From the NCBI RefSeq assembly GCF_037893015.1, contig NC_133664.1, positions 127,826,478-127,890,477 of the forward strand: 64,000 nt of DNA, given 5' to 3'. The translations under genes and the position numbers were made by a program. The notes under the pieces were generated by a model. The model ran no database searches. It was not told the origin of the DNA and was given only the letters and a program-made list of their open reading frames with translations. This document shows, in pieces, positions 45,693 through 58,620 of this stretch. The stretch's first letter is position 1; every line of letters starts with the position of its first letter. This stretch comes from Macrotis lagotis (taxonomy: Eukaryota > Chordata > Mammalia > Peramelemorphia > Peramelidae).

Positions 45693-46675
45693 TGTCCGTT
45701 ATATCTCATCCTAAGTGAAATGTATAACAAGCAGTGGTTATGGAAAAAAAAAAACAGACCAGGAAATGACCACATTTTAATAGGACTGATATACTAAACA
45801 CTTCACTGAATATGGAATTGGAATTCTCATGACTTCTCCTAGCAAAAATGAAGGAAGAAAAGACTGAAGTACATTTTGTTTAAGTTGGTATTTAAGGGGA
45901 AAAAATCTAATCTGTCCTACTCTGATGCCTTATCAAGAAATGAAGATCAACCTACTTTGTCATTCAGATCATTTCACTAACTCCTCTGCCAATGTCTCAC
46001 TATGGTCTGGAAATCAGCAATGTCAACAAAGTACAAGCTCTGGAAGAACCTACCGAACCAGAAAGGCTCTTAAGTATGAAATATGATCATTAAAGAGAAA
46101 TTATATAGTGAGTCATACGTACTAAAGTTTTGTACAGAACATATGCCAAAACATTCAAGACATTTTCATTGCATGTTTGTACTTATTAACAGAAGTTTGG
46201 TCAAAGAATTCTTTTTTTTGTTCTTGTTATCTTTTTCCTTCTTTCCTCTTTTTTTCCTTTTTTTTTCTTTTTTGCCAAAACACTTATCAAAATGATCTAG
46301 TAAGGGTTGAAGAAGTTATAGTCTGCATTGATGAGGGAGCTCCCTGTTAATGAAGTTATGACTACTTATGGCACTAAAATATAAGCTTGTAATTTAATAT
46401 GTGTACATCTTACTGACTACACTTATATTATGATGAAGAGTTTTTCCATCTTAAAATAGTAATTATGTGCTTTCAAAATTTGTGTTATATGAATATTTTC
46501 TTGTTTCCTTTTTTGAAATTGAAGAGACTGGCAATCTATACCTGTTGTACAAACTTAATTTGACTTCTAAAGAAATAATTACTAAAAAAGATTTCATCTA
46601 ATACTATAGTGTATATTTTTTAATTAGCTTAATGTTTGAATTACCTAAAGTGCTTGTCCAGAATTTTTATGGCAA
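45693..46675. other. Intergenic, nothing recognised
   Basis: AT-rich with a T-rich, C-interrupted stretch at about 46209-46275. No gene is supported. Confidence 0.35.
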
Positions 46676-46679
46676 AATG

Positions 46680-46855
46680 GGGACTACAACTAAAAAGAGA
46701 GCTTAGAGATCAGTCAAAATCCCTCAATTTTCAGAGGAAATTAAGTCCTAAAGAAACTCTTATGTCCTAGAGAGGTTATATTATTTACCCAAGCTCATAA
46801 GTAAGTAGCATAGGCAGAATTCAAACACAGCAATGCCAAGAGTCTTCAATTTTCC
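46680..46855 (-). mobile_element. MIR-type SINE
   Basis: AGAGAGCTTAGAGATCAGTC, TAGAGAGGTTATATTATTTACCC and CAGAATTCAAACACAGC in reverse order. Confidence 0.6.
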
Positions 46856-46861
46856 CACTGA

Positions 46862-47030
46862 ATATAGGACCTGATTTCAGATCTCAACTCTGCCGTTTTT
46901 TCTATGTGTATGAGGTTGGGCTAGTCATTTAATTTCCCTAAGCCTTCATCTGTAAAATCAAAGAGTTGGACTAGATGGACTCTGATGCTCTTTCCAGCAC
47001 TCTTGATCTATGATCCTATGAAATCAAGAC
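46862..47030 (+). mobile_element. MIR-type SINE
   Basis: ATTTCAGATCTCAACTCTGCC, GTCATTTAATTTCCCTAAGCC, TCATCTGTAAAATCAAAGAG and TTCCAGCACTCTTGATCTATG in order. It lies back-to-back with the preceding MIR. Confidence 0.75.
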
Positions 47031-47059
47031 TTCTTTCCAGGCTGCCTCCATATAATTTC

Positions 47060-47133
47060 TTTTTTATTTGTTTTTTATTTGTTTTTTGCAAGGCAATGGG
47101 GTGCTCTGTCTACTGTGCCATCTAGCTGTTCCA
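47060..47133 (-). mobile_element. Internally deleted tRNA-derived SINE with target duplication
   Basis: CCATATAATTTC (47048-47059) and CCATATCATTTC (47134-47145) flank it. The tail (TTTTTTGCAAGGCAATGGGG) is joined directly to the head (TGCTCTGTCTACTGTGCC), so the whole middle is missing. Confidence 0.9.
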
Positions 47134-47145
47134 CCATATCATTTC

Positions 47146-48415
47146 AATTAGATGATAAACTTCTTTAAGACAAATTTGACAACATATATTTCTGAGACTC
47201 AGCATATGACACATAATATATTTAGTTCAAGGGTCTATGACATTTTTGGCATAACTACAGTGATCTCAGCCTTTAGCAGATCACTTTTAAGAGTTGCTAA
47301 GGTAGGATGGTCATGGGAGCAGGAAGGAAGATGGGGAGGGTTAAGAGTTAACATGGGCTATTTCTCTCCATCCTAAGTCAACAACAAAGATGGCCTGGTA
47401 AGGCAATAAAAACAGCTACAGCAAAAAAGAATGAAAGAAGTCACCACAGAATGTTTCTTACTGGAAAAAAAATTGCAGAAGAGTTCCTGTGGCAGAAAAA
47501 ATCAGCTATCCTGGAGTTTTGTAGGCTTCACTAAACTGATATTCAGACATGGACAACAGTCCATGCCTTGGATTCTACCCAAAGTCTTACCACCTTAATA
47601 GGATCTACCAAAGGCATCTCTCTGTTGGCCCAAGAATTCAGGGTCATCAATCTGTCAAGCAGAAGCATCATTTTAGAAAATTAGTGGCAGCTGGCACATA
47701 GTTGTGTTCAATAAATTGGTTTTGTTGCATTTTTTTATGATGATGATCAACTTAAAAGAAAGTTATTTGCTTCAGGTATTTTGACATTTGGGCCTGTTTA
47801 TGCAATGCATCTATTCTGTTGTGTGTGCTAATAGGAAGCTTCTGCCCTTGACATCTGAATGTCATATACATGCACCAATGACTGCAAAAAGGCAGGAAAG
47901 GGGATATTTAATCATTGTTGAGAAAGCATAGGGATCGGAAGAGCTGAATTTGTGATTTCATTGGTAGTAGTAAATTGTTTATGATGACATTCTACCAGTG
48001 CAAATAAGTACCTGCTAAGAGTCCTGAAAGATTTCAGAAAAAAACAATTTTTTGAAAAAGTAATAATGGTTCAGGTAAGTAAGCTGACATTGTTTACAAG
48101 TACATTTATATCAAAAATACAACAATATTTTTCCTTATCTTTTTACTGTCAAATTTCAAGGAAAATCAAAAGGGGAAAAGGAAGGAAAGAGAGAGAGTAA
48201 GAAGAAGAAGAAGAAGAATGAATGGCCTGGAATATATCTAAGAATATGATTTCTCCAAATCCAATTTACCAAGACATCCTCTTCTCCAAATGATCCTGGG
48301 ACTCTGACTTTAGACCTAAGGTACAATTCAGTAAAAAATACTAGTTTTTTGCTAAACACTTAATAAGGATGACTTAGAAAAGGATTTTTAAATGTAGAAG
48401 TTGTAACAAATCTAA
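47146..48415. other. Intergenic, nothing certain
   Basis: An L2-like terminus may lie at about 47690-47730 (GGCACATAGTTGTGTTCAATAAA). A (GAA)n of six units is at about 48202-48219. No gene. Confidence 0.4.
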
Positions 48416-48419
48416 TCAA

Positions 48420-48650
48420 GCTCCTTTTTTTTGTGAATTGGAAAACTGAGGCCTAGTTAGCAGTGGCATGTCCATAGTCATAAAGCTACCTAAATTGTAG
48501 AACTGAAGTTCAAAATCCATACTTTGATATGAACTAGCCATGTGACCTCCTTAGACATTTGTTTCTTTATGTGATAAATGAAGAGATTGAATTAGTATTC
48601 CCAAGATCTTCTTGAGTTCTAAGATTTTGTAACTCTATTTTGGAGAAGTC
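48420..48650. mobile_element. Two adjoining MIR-type fragments
   Basis: A minus fragment (GAAAACTGAGGCCTAGTTAGC, about 48435-48530) is followed by a plus fragment (CATGTGACCTCCTTAGACATT to TTGAGTTCTAAGATTTTG, about 48535-48640). Confidence 0.55.
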
Positions 48651-48761
48651 AATGGAGCAGAGACAATCTATCAATCCATAAGCATTTATATTATGTTCAT
48701 TATGTGTCAGCAGAAGAGGCAGAGGATTTTATTTAATAAATTTAAATTCTACCCAATGGAT

Positions 48762-49015
48762 AGAATGCTGGACTTAGAGTCAGGAAGAACTGAATTCAAA
48801 TCCTTTCTTGGAGATATATATATATATATATATATATATACTAGCTTATGACCTTGGGCACATCACAAGCCTCTGCCTTGTCTTAGTTTCCTCATCTATA
48901 AAATAATAATAATAATAGTACCTACCACACAAGATTGTGGGGAAGATCAAATGAGATAATGTTAGTAAAGGACCTTGAATATAGTAAGGCAACTTGAGCA
49001 TAGCAGGCAGCTAAG
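48762..49015 (+). mobile_element. CORE-type SINE carrying an internal (TA)n
   Basis: AGAATGCTGGACTTAGAGTCAGG and GAATTCAAATCC at the left, then (TA)n at about 48811-48840 in place of the usual spacer, then TTATGACCTTGGGCACATCAC and GTTTCCTCATCTATAAAAT at the right. Confidence 0.82.
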
Positions 49016-49019
49016 AACT

Positions 49020-50160
49020 CCCCCCCCCCTTTATTCTATATCTACTTCTAAATAGATCACCCTCATCTTTTCCATTTCACTCCATTTTCTCTGGTCCTGA
49101 AACACTCCAGGACCTGCTAGGGCAGTAACTTCACATGTGAATGTGTAATTTCCATGGAAGCACTTTCCAGTGGGAAAAAATACTGCAAAATTCACTCCCA
49201 GAGCCTTCAACTTTTTCCTTCCCCCTCAACTAGGGAGAAAACCAAAAATTATCCAAGTTTCAAATTCAAAATCTAGAGTCGTGTTTAAAATCTCATTCCT
49301 GGCCATTGAAAAATCCATGTGGGAAGAAAACTAAAGAGGTTAAAAGACTCGTTCAAGTTCACCAAGCCAATTCATGGCAGAGTCAGTCTAGAGGCAGACT
49401 GTCTTGATTCTCACAGTTGAGAAACTGAGTGACCAAGCCTCAGTTTCTCTGGGTCTGATTTTTTAAATTGGTTTAGAAAAATTAAAAAAGAGAAAAATTA
49501 AGACAATTTTTCCTCTGCCTCCTTTATTGCCATAGGAAATTGGCACAAGATGATAGAAGAAAAAGAGCAATAGTAAGGGTTCCACCCCCCCCCCCCCATC
49601 AAAGAGTTGTTCCAGGGCAAATTGATATGCTAAGAATGTGAATTAACAACTGGGAGAAATGTTAATCAGAAATTGTACAATACGCTCCATAAGCCCTCTT
49701 AGTAGGGCAAGACTTGTGGCCCATTTGTTAGGACAAATATTTAGGACAGAGTTGGCCTTCAGAAAGTACATTAAAAATACAGTACTGTAGTTTGGTCTCC
49801 TGCCCAAAGCTTTGGTCTATGGCACTCAGCCATTCATCTCTGCCAACCAGGCCCTGGCCCCATTTCCCCCATTCCAGGAAATACCCTGCCATATACACCT
49901 GTTAGGAAATCTACACCACAAGCATCACCTCTGCCTCAGCACCCTTTGCTTTGGCTCTGCCTGAGTCTGCCTTAAGGTAGGGGAGGGGACAGAGGGAAAT
50001 GATTAGGGCACTGGAAAAGGAAGAGGCAAGGGGAGGAAAGTCAGATGCCAAAGCTCTCAGCACACAGAGTCAGTCTCGAAAGCTAAAAGTGGGGGTTGGG
50101 GCGGGTCAGAGGGAAATGTGAACCTAGAGGAAAGGTTGAGGCCGGAGGAGGACAAGGAAG
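49020..50160. other. Unique-looking upstream flank of TMEM229A
   Basis: No young mobile element is recognisable here. It holds poly-C runs at about 49021-49029 and 49586-49597 and a weak MIR-like stretch (about 49340-49450, minus). It could carry upstream regulatory sequence, but no specific site is supported. Confidence 0.4.
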
Positions 50161-50315
50161 GGATGTGGAGAAGGCTTAGGGCGAGGGAGTGCGCGGCGGC
50201 TCACATTCCTCGGTGTCGGTAGAAGGAGCGTGGCGGCGGTTGTGGGGCTGAAGCCGAAGGGTTGGTGAAATTCTCTGTATTTCCCCCTGCAGCCTGCGCG
50301 CCGCCTTCCGATTAG

Positions 50316-51938
<1,623 letters not shown>

Positions 51939-52520
51939 AATGGGGAATAACTGCGAGTCCCGAGATGTTTTTTAAAGGAAGTTTAAAAGGGGGGAGGGGA
52001 GTGTTTTTTTAATCTTTTACTTTTTATACATTTTACTAAAGTCTCTTTCAATATGTTTTATTTACAATTTTGATTTTCTGGGTGTTTTGAGCCTATGGTA
52101 AATATAGCACCTTCAACTATGGCACTTTGGAGACGAATTCTAACTCAAAGTATTTAACTCTTCTCTGAAAACTTTTCACACACACACACACACACACACC
52201 CTACCTTCCAACCTTAAAGACTGAAAGCTGTGGTTTGCACTTAAGGATACATCAGTGACAGCTCCTAATCTTTCGTAAATGGGAAGTGCTTCAATGAATG
52301 ACCAATAACTTTCAAGAGATTTAGTAAAGTTTTCTAATTTTCCTTTGCATATAAATCCAGGCTACTGCTTTCCATGTCACCAATGCCTGCTGAAAATCAC
52401 TGACCTGTACACCTGAAATTGCAGCTTGTAACTCTTAAAGTGCCTCTGTCTAGCATTTAAGGGGAAGGAAGCTGATAAATGTGGGGGGAAATCCTGATAG
52501 TTATATCTATAAATAAAAGG
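51939..52520 (+). other. Probable TMEM229A 3'UTR with AATAAA near its end
   Basis: AT-rich sequence directly after the stop codon, containing a (CA)n at about 52176-52199. The first well-placed canonical hexamer is AATAAA at 52512-52517, followed by GT-containing sequence (GACACTGTGTT). A weaker ATTAAA lies near 52623. No interspersed repeat is seen until about 52800. The 3' end is inferred, not shown. Confidence 0.5.
52176..52200 (+). repeat. (CA)n microsatellite in TMEM229A 3' region
   Basis: About 12 CA units, about 240 bp after the stop codon. Confidence 0.96.
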
Positions 52521-52800
52521 CCTTTTCCAGCAGCTCAGACAGTTGACACTGTGTTAAGACGTTTGATCTCCATCTTGGAAATGACTGCTTTCCAGTGTTG
52601 GTTAGCCTTAAACACCAAGTGTATTAAAGTTGATAAAATCTTATTATATCTTTGCTTGATTTTTTTTTAAAATGTGTCTATAAAACAATTCAAGCCTTCA
52701 CTAATAAGAATCTCCTTCAAAAGTATTCTTACTCTAAAGCCTTTTCTAGGTCAAGCTCAAGTTCATGATACTATGATCCTAAGGAGAAACCAAAATTCAG
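52521..52800. other. Downstream flank of TMEM229A, no repeat
   Basis: Non-coding AT-rich sequence that ends at the first MIR. It may still be transcribed if the ATTAAA near 52623 is used. Confidence 0.35.
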
Positions 52801-52804
52801 AAAA

Positions 52805-52990
52805 ATGAAGTATGAATCATAAAATCATAGGATTCAAAATTGGAAAGAACCAGAAAGATCATATATTCTAATTCCTTGACTTTACAGATGAACATATTGA
52901 AGCCTAGGAGAAGTTAAGTGAATTGCCTAGGACTACATAGACCTACACTTTTAGATACAGACAGAGATCAATCAGCTGGTCTATTCTTGC
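52805..52990 (-). mobile_element. MIR-type SINE
   Basis: AATCATAGGATTCAAAATTGGAAAG, TTGACTTTACAGATGAACAT, AGTTAAGTGAATTGCCTAGG and CTGGTCTATTCTTGCACC in reverse order. It is the first repeat downstream of the gene. Confidence 0.7.
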
Positions 52991-53439
52991 ACCATAACAT
53001 CTTTGAAAGTCTATCATTTTTATCTGGGACCCCTAAGGTACATAGGTTAGGCCTGATGCATCAATGCTTAGAATCAATTAGTGATGGATTTTTGTGACTC
53101 ATCCAGACGGCTCTAAATTGAAGTAGAGGGGAAAAGTCATTTTATAAAAATGAAGAAAACTTATTTAAATTAAAAAATGACCTTTCTGGGTCAGGCTGTT
53201 AAATCTTGGGGAGGGGAGTGGGGAGTTGAATAGATGAGTTTAATGCAGATAACATAAAATTAATTAAAATCATCTCAATGCTCATTGCAAAGATAGGAAA
53301 AATCAAAATATTTTAATATGAATATTTAAGCATATTTATTTACATGTAAATTCTTTGACTTGCATTTTCCTCATCCACCCTCTGTAATACATTAAATCAA
53401 TTGGTAAAGTCATTTTTCCATATTGGACCCAAATTAGGA

Positions 53440-53540
53440 ATAGGTGCCTACCTTCAGAGCAAGGACCTTTCATTTTTGTCTTCATGCCCCCAGCTCCTTG
53501 CAAGTAGGTGGTTAATTTTTGTTTACTTGAAATGAACTGA
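53440..53540 (+). mobile_element. L2-type LINE terminus
   Basis: AGAGCAAGGACCTTTCATTTTTGTC, CCCCCAGCTCCTTGCAAG and GTAGGTGGTTAATTTTTGTTTAC. Confidence 0.55.
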
Positions 53541-53619
53541 CCTACAGGTAAAATGCATTAAACTACTAAAACCTAACCACCAATAGACACCACTAGGAGG
53601 CAAAAGACCTGGTTTTAGT

Positions 53620-53975
53620 ATAGTAAATAGCACAGTGGACTAGACCTGGAATCAAAAAGACCTTTCAACACAACCTCATAGGAGGAAGCATCCATGATCA
53701 CTAAAAATTCAGGGAACTGCTCTTAAAATCACCCCTTGTCTCTTTAAGGACAAATGTTATAAACATAATGCCAGCTTCACTACTAGTCTTCTTTCATGAC
53801 AACTTAAGGATTTTTAGCTTTTTCATAAAATCAATTATCCTCTTTACATCTCAGTTTCCTTATCTCTAAGATGGGATTACTAATAGTATTTACTTCCTGG
53901 GGTGGTTTTAAGGACCAAATTATGTGTTAAAAAAAAGTGTTTTGGAAACATTAAAGTTCTATATAAATTCTTATT
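53620..53975 (+). mobile_element. MIR-type SINE, possibly split
   Basis: Head-like TAGCACAGTGGACTAGACCTGG at 53627 and core/tail-like CTCAGTTTCCTTATCTCTAAG with ATGGGATTACTAATAGTA at 53849-53885 are separated by about 130 bp of unrelated sequence (about 53695-53815). Confidence 0.5.
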
Positions 53976-54079
53976 ATTGTTTGGTTGAAAAGTGCTGAAG
54001 TTCATAGAGTTTATTCATTAGACCTCCCAATTAAAATAACAGAGCATCCATCAATAGATATTTGTAGAGACAGTGTTGT

Positions 54080-54235
54080 TTTGCTGTTGGAAGTCAGAAG
54101 TCCTGAATTCAAATCCCAATCTGCCACTCATTAAATTTCAGGTTTAATCACTTTAACCTCTCCAGTTTTCTATGGCTTCAACTGCAAAATAGAAGGAGTT
54201 AGACCCTTTCAACTCAATGATCCAGTGAAATAATT
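54080..54235 (+). mobile_element. MIR-type SINE
   Basis: GAAGTCAGAAGTCCTGAATTC, TTAATCACTTTAACCTCTCC and CTGCAAAATAGAAGGAGTTAG in order. Confidence 0.7.
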
Positions 54236-54239
54236 CACT

Positions 54240-54695
54240 ACCAGTGCTCATTTTACCAGATCTATATGGAGACTGCTTTTATTTCAGGAAGTTATCATAA
54301 TTGTAGGTTATTCAAGGCTCCTTGCTTCAGTGCTATTTATTCTTTCAGTATGTGCTTGAATGCCATTTCATTGCTACTTCCTACCTACCCACCCAAAGGA
54401 AACCTAGTGAAAGGAGGAAATAAACTAGATAATTCTATTTGGACTTGATAGCAGTAGTATTAAAAGTGTGATAAGTTAGAGTAATCAAAAAAAATTTTAA
54501 TTCCTTGTGAATTTCAATTATATTGTCTTTATTATTACCAGTGTTATAGCTGTCATTTAGAAAAAGTTGTTGACAACATTTTCCTCATTAAATAGATAGG
54601 TAGAAGGAAATTGAATCTAGAATTGAGATCAACAATATAAACTAGTTCTATTCTCCCAAATGCTAAGGCTTTCTATTTGATTGATATACCCTACT
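54240..54695. other. Intergenic, nothing recognised
   Basis: The short frame at 54266-54448 has no family resemblance. Confidence 0.35.
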
Positions 54696-54699
54696 ACAG

Positions 54700-54806
54700 A
54701 ACTAGAGAATGTTGGTACTAGAAAGAATATTAGAGATCATGCAAGCCAACCCCTCATTTTACAAGTGAGAAAACTGAGGTACAGATTGTGAAAACAATTT
54801 GCTTCT
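54700..54806 (-). mobile_element. MIR-type SINE, left part, split by younger SINE
   Basis: GAACTAGAGAATGTTGGTACTAG and TTTTACAAGTGAGAAAACTGAGG. It continues after the inserted SINE at 54952. Confidence 0.7.
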
Positions 54807-54951
54807 GGGGAAGCTGGGTGGCACAGTGGAAAGAGCAATGGCCCAGGAGTCCAGAGGACCTGAATTCAACTGACCTCAGACACTTAATAATTACTTAACC
54901 ATGTGACCTTAGCCAAATCACTTAACTCTATTGCCTTGCAAAAACAAAAAA
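54807..54951 (+). mobile_element. tRNA-derived SINE nested in MIR
   Basis: GGGGAAGCTGGGTGGCACAG to ATTGCCTTGCAAAAAC. One short deletion in box B (AATTCAACTGACC). MIR sequence lies on both sides. Confidence 0.92.
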
Positions 54952-55065
54952 GATTTTACCTCAGGTCAAAAGATAAGTGACAGACACAGGTGAGGTTAAA
55001 ACTTAGATCTGTCAATAGTGCCCATGTGGTAGTCTAAACTCTTTGTTTTGTATTTCTCTGCCTTA
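54952..55065 (-). mobile_element. MIR-type SINE, right part
   Basis: AAAAGATAAGTGACAGACACAGG, GAGGTTAAAACTTAGATCTG and TAGTCTAAACTCTTTG complete the interrupted MIR. Confidence 0.6.
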
Positions 55066-55079
55066 AGTCAGATAGTCTT

Positions 55080-55265
55080 TTGTCAATCAGCTAATAACCA
55101 TTAAGTGCCTACTATTTGCCAGGCACTGTGGTAATATAGACAAAACACAATACCTTTTCTCAAGGAGCTCATAGCCTAATGGGGAAGATAACATGTAAAC
55201 AACTATGTATAAATGATCAGGATAAATAGGAAAAATCAACAGAAGAAAGTTAATAGAATGATGGC
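55080..55265 (-). mobile_element. L2 LINE terminus
   Basis: CCATTAAGTGCCTACTATTTGCC, AGGCACTGTGGTAAT, CTCAAGGAGCTCATAGCCTAATGG and CAACTATGTATAAATGATC are reversed L2 terminal wording, well preserved. Confidence 0.85.
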
Positions 55266-55329
55266 AATTGGGGAAAGCCTTTATTAGCAGCCTAAGAATA
55301 CAAAATCATTCAAATTCATATAAAACATT

Positions 55330-55515
55330 AAGGACTTCAAAGTGATTTTCTTACCACATCATGAGGTATTTATTGCAACCTCATTTTGCAGATGAGAAAA
55401 TGACTTTGATAGGATAAATAATTTAGCCATGAGCATATACCAAATAAGTGGTGAAAGTGAGACTCAAACTCAGGTTTTCTGACTTTTCTAGCATTCTTTA
55501 TACTATACCAAATTA
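55330..55515 (-). mobile_element. MIR-type SINE
   Basis: CTCATTTTGCAGATGAGAAAATG, TAATTTAGCCATGAGC, GAGACTCAAACTCAGG and TTTATACTATACC in reverse order. Confidence 0.75.
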
Positions 55516-55519
55516 TTTC

Positions 55520-56045
55520 ACCCCAAACCAAATAGAAATATATGAGAAAATACTACTCCAGTGCCTTAGTTTGGCATGGAGATAAGTATTGAAGCTGTTT
55601 CCTATTATATTATTATATTTTCAGTGTGAGCATTTATGTCTGAAATTGGTAAAGCTACAAATCAGGACTTGATTATTTGTCTAGACTAAATGAAATGACA
55701 GAGAAAATAGTAATAATCTAGATTAAACTAAAAAAAATGTACCTTGTATTCTCTTTTTGGTTGGGGAGAGTCAGTTTTTAACCATTTACTAACATGTTCC
55801 TGGAAATAACCCAACTTTCTCAATGGTTATGCCAGCAGAACATAAGCTTGGGATTTCGAGTATGAACCAAGTAGTGTCTGATGTACTATTCAAAACCAGA
55901 CTAGCTAAAAGAGAGATATCGTTACTGGAAAGTAGGCCAATAATTGATCAATTTTTGGCACTGATGGCCCCTTTTAAGACAGATTAAATTAGTATTGGTG
56001 AAAAATCCAACATCTTAAAATAGTATATACATATGCATTTGGCGT
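55520..56045. other. Intergenic, nothing recognised
   Basis: No named repeat or gene. Confidence 0.35.
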
Positions 56046-56050
56046 TTGGG

Positions 56051-56203
56051 ATTTTTTTTTTGCTTTTTTTTTGCAAGGTAGTAGAGCTAAGTGATTTGCC
56101 CAAGGTCACACAGCTAAGTAAGTATTGTCTGAATCTGGATTTGAACTCAGAACCTCTTGACTCCAAGGCCAGTACTTTATCCACTATGCCACCTAGCTGC
56201 CCC
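56051..56203 (-). mobile_element. tRNA-derived/CORE-type SINE
   Basis: TTTTGCAAGGTAGTAGAGC, CCCAAGGTCACACAGCTAAG, GGATTTGAACTCAGAACC and CCACTATGCCACCTAGCTGC in order. Confidence 0.93.
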
Positions 56204-56385
56204 TGTGTATACATTTTTATTGAAAATTTGTTTAAACTCGGTAGACTATAAAGTTTGGGGAAGAAAAGGGGGCAATGATAAACATCCTCTTCTTAACTGA
56301 TAGCTTGGGACACGCAAATATGAACATATAAAGTGATATTAGTAGCACTCAATCCCTTTAAAATTTGATTAAGATTAGCTTCTTT

Positions 56386-56556
56386 TTTTAGTTTTTTTGT
56401 TTTGTTTTTTAGTTTGTGCAAGGCAATGGAGTTAAGTGGCTTGCCCAAGACCACACAGCTAGGTAATTATTAAGTGTCTGAGGCTGATTTTGTTCTCAGG
56501 TACTCCTGACTCCAGCACTGGGGTGCTCTATCCACTGCATCACCTAGCCACCCCCC
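56386..56556 (-). mobile_element. tRNA-derived marsupial SINE
   Basis: TGCAAGGCAATGGAGTTAAGTGG, CACAGCTAGGTAATTATTAAG and CTATCCACTGCATCACCTAGC. There is a small duplication near the anticodon-like region (CCAGCACTGGGGTGC). Confidence 0.93.
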
Positions 56557-56669
56557 AAATCTAGCATTTCTTAAAAGTCTTTAAGATCTGAGAATTTTAA
56601 GATTCTAAATTTGGAACTGAAAGTGACCTCAGTCACAGGTAACATTCACATTTGAGTGTAATTATTGAT

Positions 56670-56865
56670 TCTCATATGTAGTTAGGTGACAGTGTATTTA
56701 CTAAGTCTGTGACTCTGGGTAAATTTCTTAACCCTGTTTTTCTGGGTTGCTGAATCTGTAAAATGAGTAGAGGAAAAAAATGGCAAATCATTATAGTATC
56801 TTTGTCAAGACAACCCCAAATGCAAAGAACTGGTCATTACTGAAACCACTGAACAACTGACTCTC
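56670..56865 (+). mobile_element. Long CORE-type marsupial SINE, 3' part
   Basis: GTGACTCTGGGTAAATTTCTTAACC, GCTGAATCTGTAAAATGAG, ATGGCAAATCATTATAGTATC and TTTGTCAAGACAACCCCAAATG in order. Confidence 0.8.
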
Positions 56866-56869
56866 AGAA

Positions 56870-57700
56870 ACCTTGTCACCATGAAAAGTCATCTGTAGTA
56901 ATATGTGCAAGTACAACACTCACATATTACATATGATCACAGCTTGACTAAGACTATAGTTAATTCAGTAGTAGTTAATTCCATTTCTAATATTTTCTAT
57001 CAATATTCAATAGTCTCCATAAATAAACTTTCACTCAATGAATACAACTTAGTAAATTTCTTGCTATATAGGAAATGTACAAGTTTGATATTTTAATAAT
57101 GCAATCTTAACTAATTTTGAAATGATAAACAGGATCTATCTGGTTCTGCTTTAGGGGACAAGAGAAAGAAGTTCAAATAAACAATTGGCCATTTCCTTTT
57201 TTCAGGAATGTATATTTAAAATTGATAACAGTAGAAAGGAAGTTATCTTGACTTGGAATGATGAACAAGCTAGCACAATGTAATGTCTGAAAGTAATTTT
57301 TAAAATCTATTTTTGCCTGTATTAAAAGGCAATAACAAAAATACACTGGGTTTTAAATTAATTTTATATATCATGCATTACAGGACTGATATAGGCTATG
57401 CATTTTATATTCCATTAAGTTGGGTTTTTTTGCAAGTTTATTTTATTTTCAGAACTGGAATTTCAACAATGTTGAAAGTTCCCTAGTGTGGAAACTTCCT
57501 GAACTAATACAAATCAACAGCAACTCCTCTGTAACTTAGATTCTTATAGAGTTGTTTGGGTCACTGAAAAGTTCAATAAATCTCCCTGATCATTGTCAGT
57601 ATGTATTAGGCATGACCTAAACCTACAGCTTACTGATTAAAAAGCCAATCCCCTAGTCCTTTATCCACTATGTCATGCTAATGCTTCTACTACAGTGAGT
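56870..57700. other. Intergenic, nothing recognised
   Basis: AT-rich. A MIR head-like piece (CCTTTATCCACTATGTCATGC) is at about 57655-57680. Confidence 0.35.
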
Positions 57701-57799
57701 TAGTGAGTATATATACTATTTTTAAATATGTGATGAATGCATACATATTTGTATACATATATATAATGCTATACTATATGGCAACATATGGTATATGCA

Positions 57800-57826
57800 T
57801 ATATGTGTGTGTGTGTGTGTGTGTAT
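57800..57826 (+). repeat. (TG)n microsatellite in TA-rich stretch
   Basis: About 10 TG units within an ATAT/GTAT-rich stretch (about 57710-57840). Confidence 0.93.
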
Positions 57827-57864
57827 GTATTATTATTAAAGTACAGATTCCTAACTGGAAACAA

Positions 57865-58015
57865 CAAAGAAAAAAGTCAATTAGACCCTCAGAAAACTTC
57901 AAAACCTCTCATTGCTCACAAACTGAAATCCAAAAAATCTTTAATTTGATTTTCAAACCTCCAATCTAAATCTTCGGCCAAAATAAACTTCTAGCCATTC
58001 TATAAAATACATGTG
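57865..58015 (+). mobile_element. L2 LINE fragment
   Basis: CAAAACCTCTCATTGCTCAC, GAAATCCAAAAAATCTTTAATTTG and CTAGCCATTCTATAAAATAC fit the L2 3' region. Confidence 0.5.
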
Positions 58016-58021
58016 ATACGA

Positions 58022-58476
58022 TGTTGATATTTTTTCAATATTTTATTTTTCCCAATTACATGTAAAAATACTTAAATTCTGAGTTCCAAATTCTTCTCCT
58101 CCCTTTTCCTTAACCTGAGAAAGTAAGCAATTTGCTATAGATTATATGTGTGTAATAATGCAAGGCATATTTCTATATGAATCATATTGTGAAAGAAAAA
58201 CAGACAAAAATGGTGAAAAAATAAAGTGGAAAAATGCTTCAATCTGCATTCAGACTCCATGAAGTTCTTTCCCTGGAGGTGGATAACATTTTTCATCATG
58301 AGTTTTGAAATTGTCTTGGATCATTGTACTACTGAGAATACCTAAGTCATTCACAGTTGATCATCATATGATATCACTGTTACTGGACACAGTGTTCTCC
58401 TGGTTCTGTTCATTTTGTATCAGTTTGTTGGAAGTCTTTCCATGTGTTTCTGAAATGATCCTTCTCATCATTTCTT
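58022..58476 (-). mobile_element. L1 LINE 3' end, left part, split by SINE
   Basis: TTTCCCAATTACATGTAAAAATA, ATCTGCATTCAGACTCCATG, GAATTGTCTTGGATCATTG-like, and TGTTCTCCTGGTTCTGTTC are reversed L1 3'UTR wording. It continues at 58636. Confidence 0.85.
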
Positions 58477-58620
58477 TTTTTTTGGCAAGGCAATGGGGTT
58501 AAGTGACTTGCCCAAGGCCACACAGCTAGGCAATTATTAAGTGTCTGAGGTCAGCTTTGAACTCAGGTACTCCTGACTCCAGGGCTAGTGCTCTATTTGC
58601 TGCACCACCTAGCTGCCCCT
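58477..58620 (-). mobile_element. tRNA-derived SINE nested in L1, perfect 15-bp duplication
   Basis: TTCTCATCATTTCTT is at 58462-58476 and 58621-58635. Full-length copy. L1 3'UTR is present on both sides. Confidence 0.97.
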
